From the NCBI GenBank assembly GCA_022826705.1, contig JAJDUJ010000030.1:62001-126000 (forward strand): a DNA stretch of 64,000 nt, read 5' to 3'. A program made the position numbers and the translations under genes. The notes beneath the pieces were generated by a model. It was not told the origin of the DNA. It was given only the letters and a program-made list of their open reading frames with translations, and ran no database searches. Source of the DNA: Acidimicrobiia bacterium. Lineage in GTDB: Bacteria; Actinomycetota; Acidimicrobiia; Acidimicrobiales; Bin134. Positions 16,720 through 24,187 of the stretch are shown here, piece after piece (within the stretch, counting starts at the first letter, position 1; each line of letters opens with the position of its first letter).

Positions 16720-19314
16720 ATGGCGGAAGCCATCACCGTCTCGGCCGTAGTCAGCGGTGCCGAGAACAAAACCCTGTCTTTTGAGGCAGGTCGTCTGGCC
16801 GGACAGGCCGACGGTGCCGTAGTCGCTCGCATGGGCGACACCACCATCCTGGTGACCGCGACGGCTGCCCGTCGTGTTCGCGAGGGGGTCGACTTCTTCC
16901 CCCTCACCGTCGACATCGAAGAGCGGATGTATGCCGCGGGCAAGATCCCGGGCTCGTTCTTCCGCCGGGAGGGTCGGGCCCCCGAGTCGGCCATCCTGAC
17001 GTGTCGCCTCATCGATCGACCGCTGCGGCCCTCGTTTCCCGACGGGTTCCGCAACGAGATCCACATCGTCGGAACCGTTCTCGGTGCCGACCAGGAGAAC
17101 CCCTATGACGTGATCGCCATCAACGGGGCATCGGCTGCGCTGAGCATTTCGGGCATCCCGTTCGCCGGCCCGATCGGAGCCGTGCGAGTGGCCCACAGTG
17201 CCGATGGGGAGTGGATTCCCCACCCCACCTACGCCGAGGGCGCCGAATCCACGTTCGAGATGGTGGTTGCCGGACGGGTCCTGGACGACGGCGACGTGGC
17301 CATCATGATGGTGGAGGCCAACGGCACCGAGGCCGGCTGGGAGCACTACAGCAATGGCGCCCCCAAGGTGGATGAGGCCGCGTTGGCCGAGGGCTTGGAG
17401 CGATCCAAGGAGTGGATCAAAGAGGCAGTGGGTCTCCAGCGCCGTCTCATTGCCACTGCCGGGGTGAAGCCCCCCATGGAATACGACCTCCAGGTGGACT
17501 ACGCCCCCGAGGTGGAAGCGGCGGTGGCCGAGATCGGCGCCGAGAAGTTGGCCGCGGCCATGTCGATTGCCGACAAGTCTGAGCGCCAAGAGGCCGAGTC
17601 ACAGGCCAAAGAGGAGATCGCTTCCGCACTGGCCGACCGGTTCGCCGAGTTGGAGGGCGCCGACAAGCAGATCTCGGCCGCAGTCCGCTCGCTCACCAAG
17701 AGCATCGTGCGCAACCGCATCGTGCACGACGGGGTGCGAATCGATGGTCGGGCCGCGGCCGATCTCCGGCCGCTGGGCTCCGATGTCGGGGTGGTGGAGA
17801 CCGCCCACGGCTCAGGGCTGTTTGAGCGGGGCGAGACCCAGGTGTTGAACATCACCACGCTGGGCACGGCCCGGATGGACCAGATGATCGACGGGATCGA
17901 TCCCATCGACAAGAAGCGCTACATACACCACTACAACTTCCCGCCCTACTCCACGGGAGAGACCGGCTTCATGCGGGGCCCCAAGCGCCGGGAGATCGGT
18001 CACGGTGCCCTGGCGGAGAAGGCGTTGGTGCCGGTGATCCCCAGCATGGACGAGTTCCCCTACACCCTGCGCTTGGTGTCGGAGGTGCTCTCGTCCAACG
18101 GCTCAACCTCGATGGGCTCGGTGTGCTCGTCCACGCTGTCGCTCATGGACGCGGGCGTGCCCATAAAGGCCCCGGTGGCGGGCATCGCCATGGGTTTGGT
18201 CTTCCATGAGGGTCGGTACACCACGCTCACCGACATTCTGGGCGCCGAAGACGCCTTCGGCGACATGGACTTCAAGGTGGCGGGCACCGCCGACTTTGTA
18301 ACCGCCTTGCAGCTCGATACCAAGATCGATGGGCTGCCCGCCGATGTGCTGGCCGGAGCGCTCAATCAGGCTCGAGACGCCCGGCTCAAGATTCTGGAGG
18401 TCATGGCCGGGGCCATCGACGCTCCCCGCGATGACGTTCGGCCCACTGCTCCCAAGATCATCAAGTTCGAGATCCCGCTGGACAAGATCGGCGAGGTGAT
18501 CGGGCCCAAGGGCAAGGTCATCAACACGATCCAGGCCGAGACCGGGGCTGAGGTGAATGTGGATGACGCCCAAGACGCCGGCATTGTCACCATCTCCTCA
18601 CCCGATCGGGACAAGGTCGACGAGGCCGAGCGCCAAATCCGCTTGATCTTGGACCCGCCGACCGCCGACGTGGGCGAGGTCTACAACGGAAAGGTGGTGA
18701 ACATCACCGCTTTCGGGGCGTTTGTGAACATCCTTCCCGGCCGCGATGGCTTGGTCCATATATCCAAGCTCGGTCGAGGTCGCCGCGTGGAGCGGGTTGA
18801 GGACGTGGTGGCCTTGGGCGACGACCTCGAGGTTGTCGTTGAGGACATCGATCCCAACGGCAAGATCAGCCTCAAGTTGACCGGCGACGACAGCAGCGAC
18901 GACCGCGATTCTGGGGGTCGTTCGGATGACCGGGGTGGCCGGGATCGCGATGATCGCCGGGGCCGCCGGGATGACCGTCGCGACGACCGCCGGGACGACC
19001 GTCGGGATCGTGGTGACCGCCGCGACAACCGCCGTTCCGATGATCGGGGTGGCCGGGATCGCGATGATCGCCGGGGCCGTCGGGATGATCGTCGGGATGA
19101 CCGCCGTGACGATCGTCGTGACCGCGGTGACCGCCGTTCGAGCGACCGGGGTGGCCGAGACCGAGGCGACTGGGAAGGCCCGTCCCAAGCGGCCTCCTTC
19201 GAAGACGACTTCGAGTCTCAGCTACGCGACGAGTTCGGTGACCTCGGGCCCAGCGGAGGCTCGCATCGCCGAGGTGGCGGTCGGGGCCGCGACCGGGACC
19301 GCGCTCCTCGATAA
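16720..19314 (+). CDS. pnp: Polyribonucleotide nucleotidyltransferase (PNPase)
   Basis: It performs phosphorolytic 3'-5' RNA decay and, in actinobacteria, 3' tailing. Two RNase PH domains are separated by a helical region; the second holds RKSIGHG-type residues around KRREIGHGALAEKAL and SNGSTSMGSVCSSTL. KH (VIGPKGKVINTIQAETGA) and S1 (YNGKVVNITAFGAFVNI) domains follow. After S1 comes an unusual tail of about 140 residues made almost entirely of Asp, Arg and Gly, including a 38-residue unit repeated nearly twice. The ATG at 16720 follows GGAGAGGAG. The product has 864 residues, longer than typical PNPase because of the tail. Confidence 0.97.
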   Translation: MAEAITVSAVVSGAENKTLSFEAGRLAGQADGAVVARMGDTTILVTATAARRVREGVDFFPLTVDIEERMYAAGKIPGSFFRREGRAPESAILTCRLIDRPLRPSFPDGFRNEIHIVGTVLGADQENPYDVIAINGASAALSISGIPFAGPIGAVRVAHSADGEWIPHPTYAEGAESTFEMVVAGRVLDDGDVAIMMVEANGTEAGWEHYSNGAPKVDEAALAEGLERSKEWIKEAVGLQRRLIATAGVKPPMEYDLQVDYAPEVEAAVAEIGAEKLAAAMSIADKSERQEAESQAKEEIASALADRFAELEGADKQISAAVRSLTKSIVRNRIVHDGVRIDGRAAADLRPLGSDVGVVETAHGSGLFERGETQVLNITTLGTARMDQMIDGIDPIDKKRYIHHYNFPPYSTGETGFMRGPKRREIGHGALAEKALVPVIPSMDEFPYTLRLVSEVLSSNGSTSMGSVCSSTLSLMDAGVPIKAPVAGIAMGLVFHEGRYTTLTDILGAEDAFGDMDFKVAGTADFVTALQLDTKIDGLPADVLAGALNQARDARLKILEVMAGAIDAPRDDVRPTAPKIIKFEIPLDKIGEVIGPKGKVINTIQAETGAEVNVDDAQDAGIVTISSPDRDKVDEAERQIRLILDPPTADVGEVYNGKVVNITAFGAFVNILPGRDGLVHISKLGRGRRVERVEDVVALGDDLEVVVEDIDPNGKISLKLTGDDSSDDRDSGGRSDDRGGRDRDDRRGRRDDRRDDRRDDRRDRGDRRDNRRSDDRGGRDRDDRRGRRDDRRDDRRDDRRDRGDRRSSDRGGRDRGDWEGPSQAASFEDDFESQLRDEFGDLGPSGGSHRRGGGRGRDRDRAPR
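18925..19148 (+). repeat. 114-bp imperfect repeat coding the Asp/Arg-rich PNPase tail
   Basis: A unit beginning gatgaccggggtgg at 18925 recurs as gatgatcggggtgg at 19039, an offset of 114 bp (38 codons), and a third partial unit starts near 19139. Within each unit there are shorter runs encoding RRDDRRDD. The lengths keep frame, and many differences between units are third-position changes. Confidence 0.85.
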
Positions 19315-19336
19315 GCCAGCCCAAGGCTTCATTTTT
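19313..19336 (+). terminator. Weak intrinsic terminator after pnp
   Basis: A 5-bp stem (aagcc/ggctt, seven-base loop) is followed by catttttcc right at the pnp stop. The stem is short, so termination would be partial. It separates pnp from dapB, which has its own -10-like element. Confidence 0.35.
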
Positions 19337-19364
19337 CCAGCCGGTTTGCCACCGCTCTGCCCTA

Positions 19365-19370
19365 TAACGT
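19365..19370 (+). promoter_or_regulatory. Leaderless-type -10 box of dapB
   Basis: TAACGT, a TANNNT hexamer, ends seven bases before the dapB ATG. Transcription would start at or next to the start codon, and no Shine-Dalgarno is present. Confidence 0.5.
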
Positions 19371-19377
19371 CTCATCC

Positions 19378-20148
19378 ATGCTTCGGGTAGGGGTGTTCGG
19401 CGCGGGGGGCAGAATGGGCGCCACCGTCTGTGAGGCGGTGGCAGCTGACCCGGATTTGGAATTGGTGGCCGCCGTGGACCCCATCCAGTCGGGTGGTTCC
19501 GCAGGCGGTGTGGTCGCGGTTCCCCACCGGGAGGCAATGGCGGAAGCCGATGTCGACGTGGTGGTGGACTTCACCATTGCCGAGGCAGCCCGCGACAACC
19601 TGATCTGGCTGGCCGATCAGCAGATCCACGCCGTGGTGGGCACGACGGGATTCACCGACGGCGACCTTGAGCGGCTCCAAGCCGCGTTCACCGCAGCAGA
19701 GCGGGCATGCATCATTGCACCCAATTTCGCCATCAGCGCCGTGCTGATGATGCGCTTTGCCGAACTCGCTGCGCCCTACTTCGATACCGCCGAAGTGATC
19801 GAACTGCACCACGACGCCAAGATCGACGCTCCATCGGGAACCGCGCGGCTCACGGTGGAAAAGATGGCGGCGGCGTCGGGCGACTGGGCCCCCGATCCCA
19901 CTGAACACGAGATGCTGTCCGGCGTGCGGGGGGCTGAAGGCCCTACCGGCATCCGGGTCCACGCCGTGCGAATGAGGGGGATGGTGGCCCACCACGAGGT
20001 GATCCTGGGTGCTGAAGGCCAGACTCTCACCATCCGCCAGGACTCCACCGATCGGTCCTCGTTCATGCCCGGCGTGTTGGCCGCGGTGAAAGCGGCCCCG
20101 AACCGCTCTGGGCTCATCGTGGGCCTCGATACCCTGCTGGACATCTAG
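19378..20148 (+). CDS. dapB: 4-hydroxy-tetrahydrodipicolinate reductase
   Basis: It reduces the product of DapA with NAD(P)H to tetrahydrodipicolinate in the lysine/diaminopimelate pathway. The N-terminal Rossmann motif is GVFGAGGRMG at residues 5-14, VVGTTGF follows, and the catalytic and substrate loop is ELHHDAKIDAPSGTA with the His-His and Lys residues. Length (256) is normal. It lies downstream of pnp, as in other actinobacteria. The closeness of dapA (21.6 kb) and of dapF, C, D, E (35.8-41 kb) puts most of the pathway in this window. Confidence 0.96.
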   Translation: MLRVGVFGAGGRMGATVCEAVAADPDLELVAAVDPIQSGGSAGGVVAVPHREAMAEADVDVVVDFTIAEAARDNLIWLADQQIHAVVGTTGFTDGDLERLQAAFTAAERACIIAPNFAISAVLMMRFAELAAPYFDTAEVIELHHDAKIDAPSGTARLTVEKMAAASGDWAPDPTEHEMLSGVRGAEGPTGIRVHAVRMRGMVAHHEVILGAEGQTLTIRQDSTDRSSFMPGVLAAVKAAPNRSGLIVGLDTLLDI

Positions 20149-20161
20149 CGACGACCCCGTC

Positions 20162-20917
20162 GTGTCATTCCGGCGCCTGTTGCTGAACATCGCGGTGCTC
20201 CTGGCAGTGATGGCCATGATCACCGCTGGGTTCTGGCAGCTCCACCGTCTGTCTGAGCGCCGGGATCACAACAGCACCATTGCCAGCCGCAGCGAACTCC
20301 CAGTTGTGCAGATTCAAGACCTGGCCGGCATCGACGATGACTACGACATAGGGGACAACATCGAGTTTCGCTCGGTCCGGGCTGTCGGTGTCTACCAGGT
20401 GGAAGATCAGGTTTTGATCCGCAACCGGACCTTCCAGGGTTCTGCCGGGCTTTGGGTTCTCACCCCGCTGCGGCTCCCAACCGGCGAGGCCGTCGCGGTC
20501 AACCGGGGCTGGATCCCTCACGGGGCTGGCACCGGCACTTCCCTCGCCGATTTCGCCCCTGCCGGTGGTGAGGTGGAGGTGATCGGGCTTGTTCGGGCTA
20601 CGGTCACCGCCGCTGGGCTTCAGCAGTCAGACCCGTCTGGCGGGGTGCTCACAGAGATGGCCCGCCCCGATTTGGCCCGCCTGTCCCAACAGCTCGATAC
20701 CGCCCTGTTGCCGGTCTACCTGCAACTCCAAACTCAAGCACCGCCTGCTGGCGACTGGCCCGTCCCCGTTCCCCCTCCCGACCTCGGGGAGGGATCCCAC
20801 CTGGCCTACGCCGTCCAATGGTTCGTCTTCGCCACCATCGCCCTGGTGGGCTACCCCCTCATCCTGAGACGCCTAGGCCGCCCCGGAGACCGGGATCGAG
20901 AAGCGGAAGTAGTCTGA
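20162..20917 (+). CDS. SURF1 family cytochrome oxidase assembly protein
   Basis: SURF1-like proteins help build heme-copper oxidases in the membrane. The 251-residue product has a transmembrane helix at each end (about 8-24 and 222-240). The family motifs are visible: GFWQLHRLSERR just after the first helix, VLIRNRTFQGSAGLWVLTPL, and AVNRGWIP in the middle, with YAVQWFVFA in the last helix. It starts with GTG 13 bp after dapB and has no obvious Shine-Dalgarno. No cytochrome oxidase gene is nearby. Confidence 0.88.
   Translation: MSFRRLLLNIAVLLAVMAMITAGFWQLHRLSERRDHNSTIASRSELPVVQIQDLAGIDDDYDIGDNIEFRSVRAVGVYQVEDQVLIRNRTFQGSAGLWVLTPLRLPTGEAVAVNRGWIPHGAGTGTSLADFAPAGGEVEVIGLVRATVTAAGLQQSDPSGGVLTEMARPDLARLSQQLDTALLPVYLQLQTQAPPAGDWPVPVPPPDLGEGSHLAYAVQWFVFATIALVGYPLILRRLGRPGDRDREAEVV
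20910..20915 (+). promoter_or_regulatory. Leaderless-type -10 box (TAGTCT) before 20922
   Basis: TAGTCT lies exactly six bases before the GTG of the winged-helix gene, inside the last codons of the SURF1 gene. The same hexamer and spacing precede the exchanger gene at 26672. Confidence 0.6.
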
Positions 20918-20921
20918 TCTG

Positions 20922-21566
20922 GTGCCGTATTCGTCTGGGATGGAGGGGCGCGTCCTCTATGCGCTGCGCACCAAGGGCATGGCTGACGCTGAATCTGTGG
21001 CCCTGGCCACCGGCTTGTCGGCGACACAGGCCGCGGGCGTCCTGAGCGAATTGGGGGAGAGGGGCTGGGTGCGCTACCGGGACGGGAAGCGAGCCCAGGG
21101 GTGGATGCTGCTCGGGGAGGGCAGGGCCGAGGCCGAGCGGCTAGTGGCCGCCGAAATCGAGAGTTCCGGCACCAGACCCCTCATCCAGGAGCAATATCAG
21201 TCGTTTCGGGTGCTGGACCCTCAGTTGAAGGAGGTCTGCACCGATTTCCAAGTACGCGGCGACCAGACGCTCAACGACCACACCGATCCCGACTACGACG
21301 CCGCGGTCATAGCCCGTCTGGCCGAGATCAACCAGCGGGTCCAGCCGATCATCGCTCGCTTAGCCGATGCCCTTGACCGATTCGGCCACTATGGAGGGCG
21401 GCTCGACAACGCGCTGCTTCGTGTGCAGGGCGGCGAACTTAACTGGTTTACGAAACCCTCCATGGATTCCTACCATGAGGTGTGGTTCGAGTTGCACGAG
21501 GATCTCCTGGTGACCCTGGGGATCGATCGGGCAACCGAGATGGCCGACGACGCCGCTGAAGCGTAA
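20922..21566 (+). CDS. Winged-helix (MarR-like) DNA-binding protein, function unknown
   Basis: The first 65 residues look like a winged helix: RVLYALRTKGMADAESVAL, then a helix-turn-helix-like stretch with ATGLSATQAAGVLSELGERG and a basic wing (YRDGKRAQGWML). The remaining 145 residues are mostly helical with conserved-looking EQYQSFRVLDPQLKEVC and YHEVWFELHEDLLVTLGI and no recognised ligand-binding family. A regulatory role is likely from the fold; the target is unknown. It starts 4 bp after SURF1 and ends 9 bp before dapA, so it may be cotranscribed with dapA. Confidence 0.65.
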   Translation: MPYSSGMEGRVLYALRTKGMADAESVALATGLSATQAAGVLSELGERGWVRYRDGKRAQGWMLLGEGRAEAERLVAAEIESSGTRPLIQEQYQSFRVLDPQLKEVCTDFQVRGDQTLNDHTDPDYDAAVIARLAEINQRVQPIIARLADALDRFGHYGGRLDNALLRVQGGELNWFTKPSMDSYHEVWFELHEDLLVTLGIDRATEMADDAAEA

Positions 21567-21575
21567 GGAGAACCC

Positions 21576-22469
21576 ATGGCTCGATTTGGAAAGGTGCTCA
21601 CCGCCATGGTCACACCGTTTGCCGACGACGGCTCGCTCGACCTGGAGACCGCAGCGTCGCTGGCCCAATGGCTGGTTGACAACGGGAGCGACGGGCTGGT
21701 GGTGGCGGGCACCACGGGAGAGGCGCCGACGCTGACCCACGACGAGCAAATCGACCTCATCGGCACGGTCGTCTCTGCGGTGGATGCGCCGGTGGTGGCC
21801 GGAGCGGGCAGCAATGACACTGCCGCGGCCGTTGAGCTCACCGAGCGGGCTCAAGAGGCGGGGGCTGATGGCATCTTGTCGGTGACCCCGTACTACAACC
21901 GGCCTTCGCAAGCCAGCCTGGCCAAGCACTTTGCCACGGTGGCCGGGGCCACCGATCTACCGGTGCTCATCTACGACATCCCTGTGCGCACCGGGCGAAA
22001 GGTGGACACTGCCACGCTGCTGGAGTTGGCCCATGGTGTCGCCAACATCGTCGGCATCAAGGACGCGGCCGGCGACCCTGCCGAGACCGCCGCGCTCATC
22101 GCCCAGGCTCCCGAGGGCTTTGAGGTGTACAGCGGCGACGACAGCCTCACCCTGCCGCTGCTCGCGGTGGGGGCGGTGGGGGTTATCGGGGTGGCCACCC
22201 ACTGGGCCGGTACCGAGCACGCCGACATGATCGCCGCTTTCGAGGGGGGCGACGTTGGGACCGCGGCCAAGATCAACGCCAGCCTCATGCCGTCGTTTGA
22301 CTATGAGACGGGGTTGACAGCGCCCAACCCCATTCCGGCCAAGGCGATGATGCGCCTTATCGGCATCCCGGTCGGCCGCTGCCGCCCGCCCCTGGACGTC
22401 GAGCCTGAGGGTTTGGCCGAGGCCGCTGCTGAGGTGCTGGCCGGCACAAGACTCGGTGCCGATGGCTGA
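21576..22469 (+). CDS. dapA: 4-hydroxy-tetrahydrodipicolinate synthase
   Basis: This class I aldolase condenses pyruvate and aspartate semialdehyde. Visible features are MVTPF near the N-terminus, the GTTGEAPTL loop, SVTPYYNRPS with the catalytic Tyr, and IVGIKDAAGD with the Schiff-base Lys near residue 162. Length (297) is normal. AAGGAG lies just before the ATG, one of the few clear Shine-Dalgarno sequences here. It overlaps the RNase J gene by 8 bp, the usual dapA-rnj coupling in actinobacteria. Confidence 0.97.
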   Translation: MARFGKVLTAMVTPFADDGSLDLETAASLAQWLVDNGSDGLVVAGTTGEAPTLTHDEQIDLIGTVVSAVDAPVVAGAGSNDTAAAVELTERAQEAGADGILSVTPYYNRPSQASLAKHFATVAGATDLPVLIYDIPVRTGRKVDTATLLELAHGVANIVGIKDAAGDPAETAALIAQAPEGFEVYSGDDSLTLPLLAVGAVGVIGVATHWAGTEHADMIAAFEGGDVGTAAKINASLMPSFDYETGLTAPNPIPAKAMMRLIGIPVGRCRPPLDVEPEGLAEAAAEVLAGTRLGADG

Positions 22470-24120
22470 TCCGGTTCAGATCACCTTTCTGGGCGGGTTG
22501 GGCGATATCGGGAGGAACTGCGCGGCCATCGAATCCAGGGGCGAGGTTCTCCTGCTGGACTGCGGGATCCTGTTTCCCGACGAGGACATGCCCGGCGCTG
22601 AATTCGTGCTCCCTGATTTGGAGTACCTGCGCGATCGCGCCGATCGCATCGTTGGCTGCATATGCACCCACGGCCATGAGGATCACATCGGCTCGCTTCC
22701 CCATGCCCTGGAATGGCTGTCGTTTCCGATCTATGCCTCGCCCTTCACCCTGGGATTGATCCGCAACCGCCTGGAGGAGCGGGGTGTTATCGACCGCACA
22801 ACCCTCAACTCCATCGGCGACCACGACCGGCTCCGCATCGGCTCGTTCGACTGCGAGTTCATCCCCGTCACCCACTCGGTTCCCTCGGGGTTGATCTCGG
22901 CCATCCGCACTTCCCAAGGGGTCGTCTTGCACTCCAGCGACTTCAAACTGGATCTGAACCCAGTGGACGGTCGGCGCACGGACCTCGCCCGGATCGGGGC
23001 CATCTCTCGAACCGACGGAGTGCGGCTGCTGCTGTGCGATTCCACCAACTCGGAGATTCCCGGCAGCTCCCGGTCGGAAACCGAGGTTGGAGAGGTGCTT
23101 CGAGGGGTGTTTGCCGCCCATCCCGGCCGACGCCTGGTAGTGGCCGCCTTCTCCAGCCATGTTCACCGGGTTCAGCAGGTGGTGGATGCCGCGGTGGAGT
23201 CGGGGCGCAAAGTGGCCACGCTGGGGCTGTCTATGAAGCGCAACTTCGCCCTGGCCCGGGAGCTGGGCTTGCTCACGATGCCCGACCATGCGGTGATCGA
23301 CGTGGCCGATGTCGATCGGTATTCCCCCGGGCAGGTGTGCGTGGTGTCCACGGGCTCGCAGGGGGAGACCCGCTCCGCCCTGGCCATGGCCGCCACCGGG
23401 GACAGTCGCTGGATCGATATCGGACCCGACGACACCGTGGTGTTGAGCTCGACCCCCATCCCCGGCAACGAGGCCCGGGTGGCCCGGATGATCAACAACC
23501 TGGTGGATCGGGGGGCCGAAGTGGTCCACAGCGGGCAACTAGACGTCCATACCACCGGCCACGGCAAGCAGGATGAGCTCCGCACCCTGCACACGGTGGC
23601 CGACCCTGAGTTCTTTGTGCCGGTTCACGGCGAGGTTCGCCACCTCGTTGCCCACGCCGATCTGGCGATGAAGATGGGCATGGCCGCGGACCGAGTGGTC
23701 CTTGCTCGCGACGGCGAGCAGATCGAGTTGAGCGACAGCGGTTTGGCCAACCGGGGGAAGGTCACTTCGGGGGACTACTTCTTTGTGAACGGGCAGTTGA
23801 TCGAGAACGACCGGGACCTCTTCGGCGAGCGGTCCATTCTCGGCAGCCACGGAGTGGTCAACGTGGTGGTGGTGGTGAACCGCGCTGAAGGCCGTTTGCT
23901 GGCCCGACCCCGGTTCGAGAGCAAGGGCTGGGTGGGGGGCGATGCGGCGAAGGATCTGGAATCGCTCGGCGCCGACGAGGTGGCGGCTGCCGTGGAGGAG
24001 GGCCTGGCTTCAGGGGAGGATGGCGACCTGGAGCGGCTGGTGCGCCGGGCCGCCGGACAGTTTGTCAACCACAACACCGGACGCCGTCCGATGATCGTCC
24101 CTATCATCATCGAGTTCTGA
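22462..24120 (+). CDS. rnj: Ribonuclease J
   Basis: This metallo-beta-lactamase/beta-CASP nuclease has 5'-3' exo- and endonucleolytic activity in RNA maturation and decay. The zinc motif is THGHEDHIG at about residues 72-80, with GLGDIGRNC near the N-terminus; later come the beta-CASP motifs HSSDFKLD, VVAAFSSHVHR and VSTGSQGE, and PVHGEVRHL near residue 390. The C-terminal domain ends in MIVPIIIEF. ATG 22462 overlaps the end of dapA; an in-frame GTG lies six bases upstream. The 552-residue length is normal. Confidence 0.95.
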   Translation: MADPVQITFLGGLGDIGRNCAAIESRGEVLLLDCGILFPDEDMPGAEFVLPDLEYLRDRADRIVGCICTHGHEDHIGSLPHALEWLSFPIYASPFTLGLIRNRLEERGVIDRTTLNSIGDHDRLRIGSFDCEFIPVTHSVPSGLISAIRTSQGVVLHSSDFKLDLNPVDGRRTDLARIGAISRTDGVRLLLCDSTNSEIPGSSRSETEVGEVLRGVFAAHPGRRLVVAAFSSHVHRVQQVVDAAVESGRKVATLGLSMKRNFALARELGLLTMPDHAVIDVADVDRYSPGQVCVVSTGSQGETRSALAMAATGDSRWIDIGPDDTVVLSSTPIPGNEARVARMINNLVDRGAEVVHSGQLDVHTTGHGKQDELRTLHTVADPEFFVPVHGEVRHLVAHADLAMKMGMAADRVVLARDGEQIELSDSGLANRGKVTSGDYFFVNGQLIENDRDLFGERSILGSHGVVNVVVVVNRAEGRLLARPRFESKGWVGGDAAKDLESLGADEVAAAVEEGLASGEDGDLERLVRRAAGQFVNHNTGRRPMIVPIIIEF

Positions 24121-24148
24121 ACAAACCGGCCGCGATCTGGCCAAACCA

Positions 24149-24177
24149 TTGGTTACTGGTGTTGTCAATGGTACGTT
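24149..24177 (+). promoter_or_regulatory. Candidate sigma-70-type promoter of ftsK
   Basis: TTGGTT and TACGTT are separated by 17 bases, and the -10 hexamer ends ten bases before the GTG chosen for ftsK. The match to TTGACA/TATAAT is partial, and no Shine-Dalgarno follows. Confidence 0.45.
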
Positions 24178-24187
24178 TGTTGTTGTT

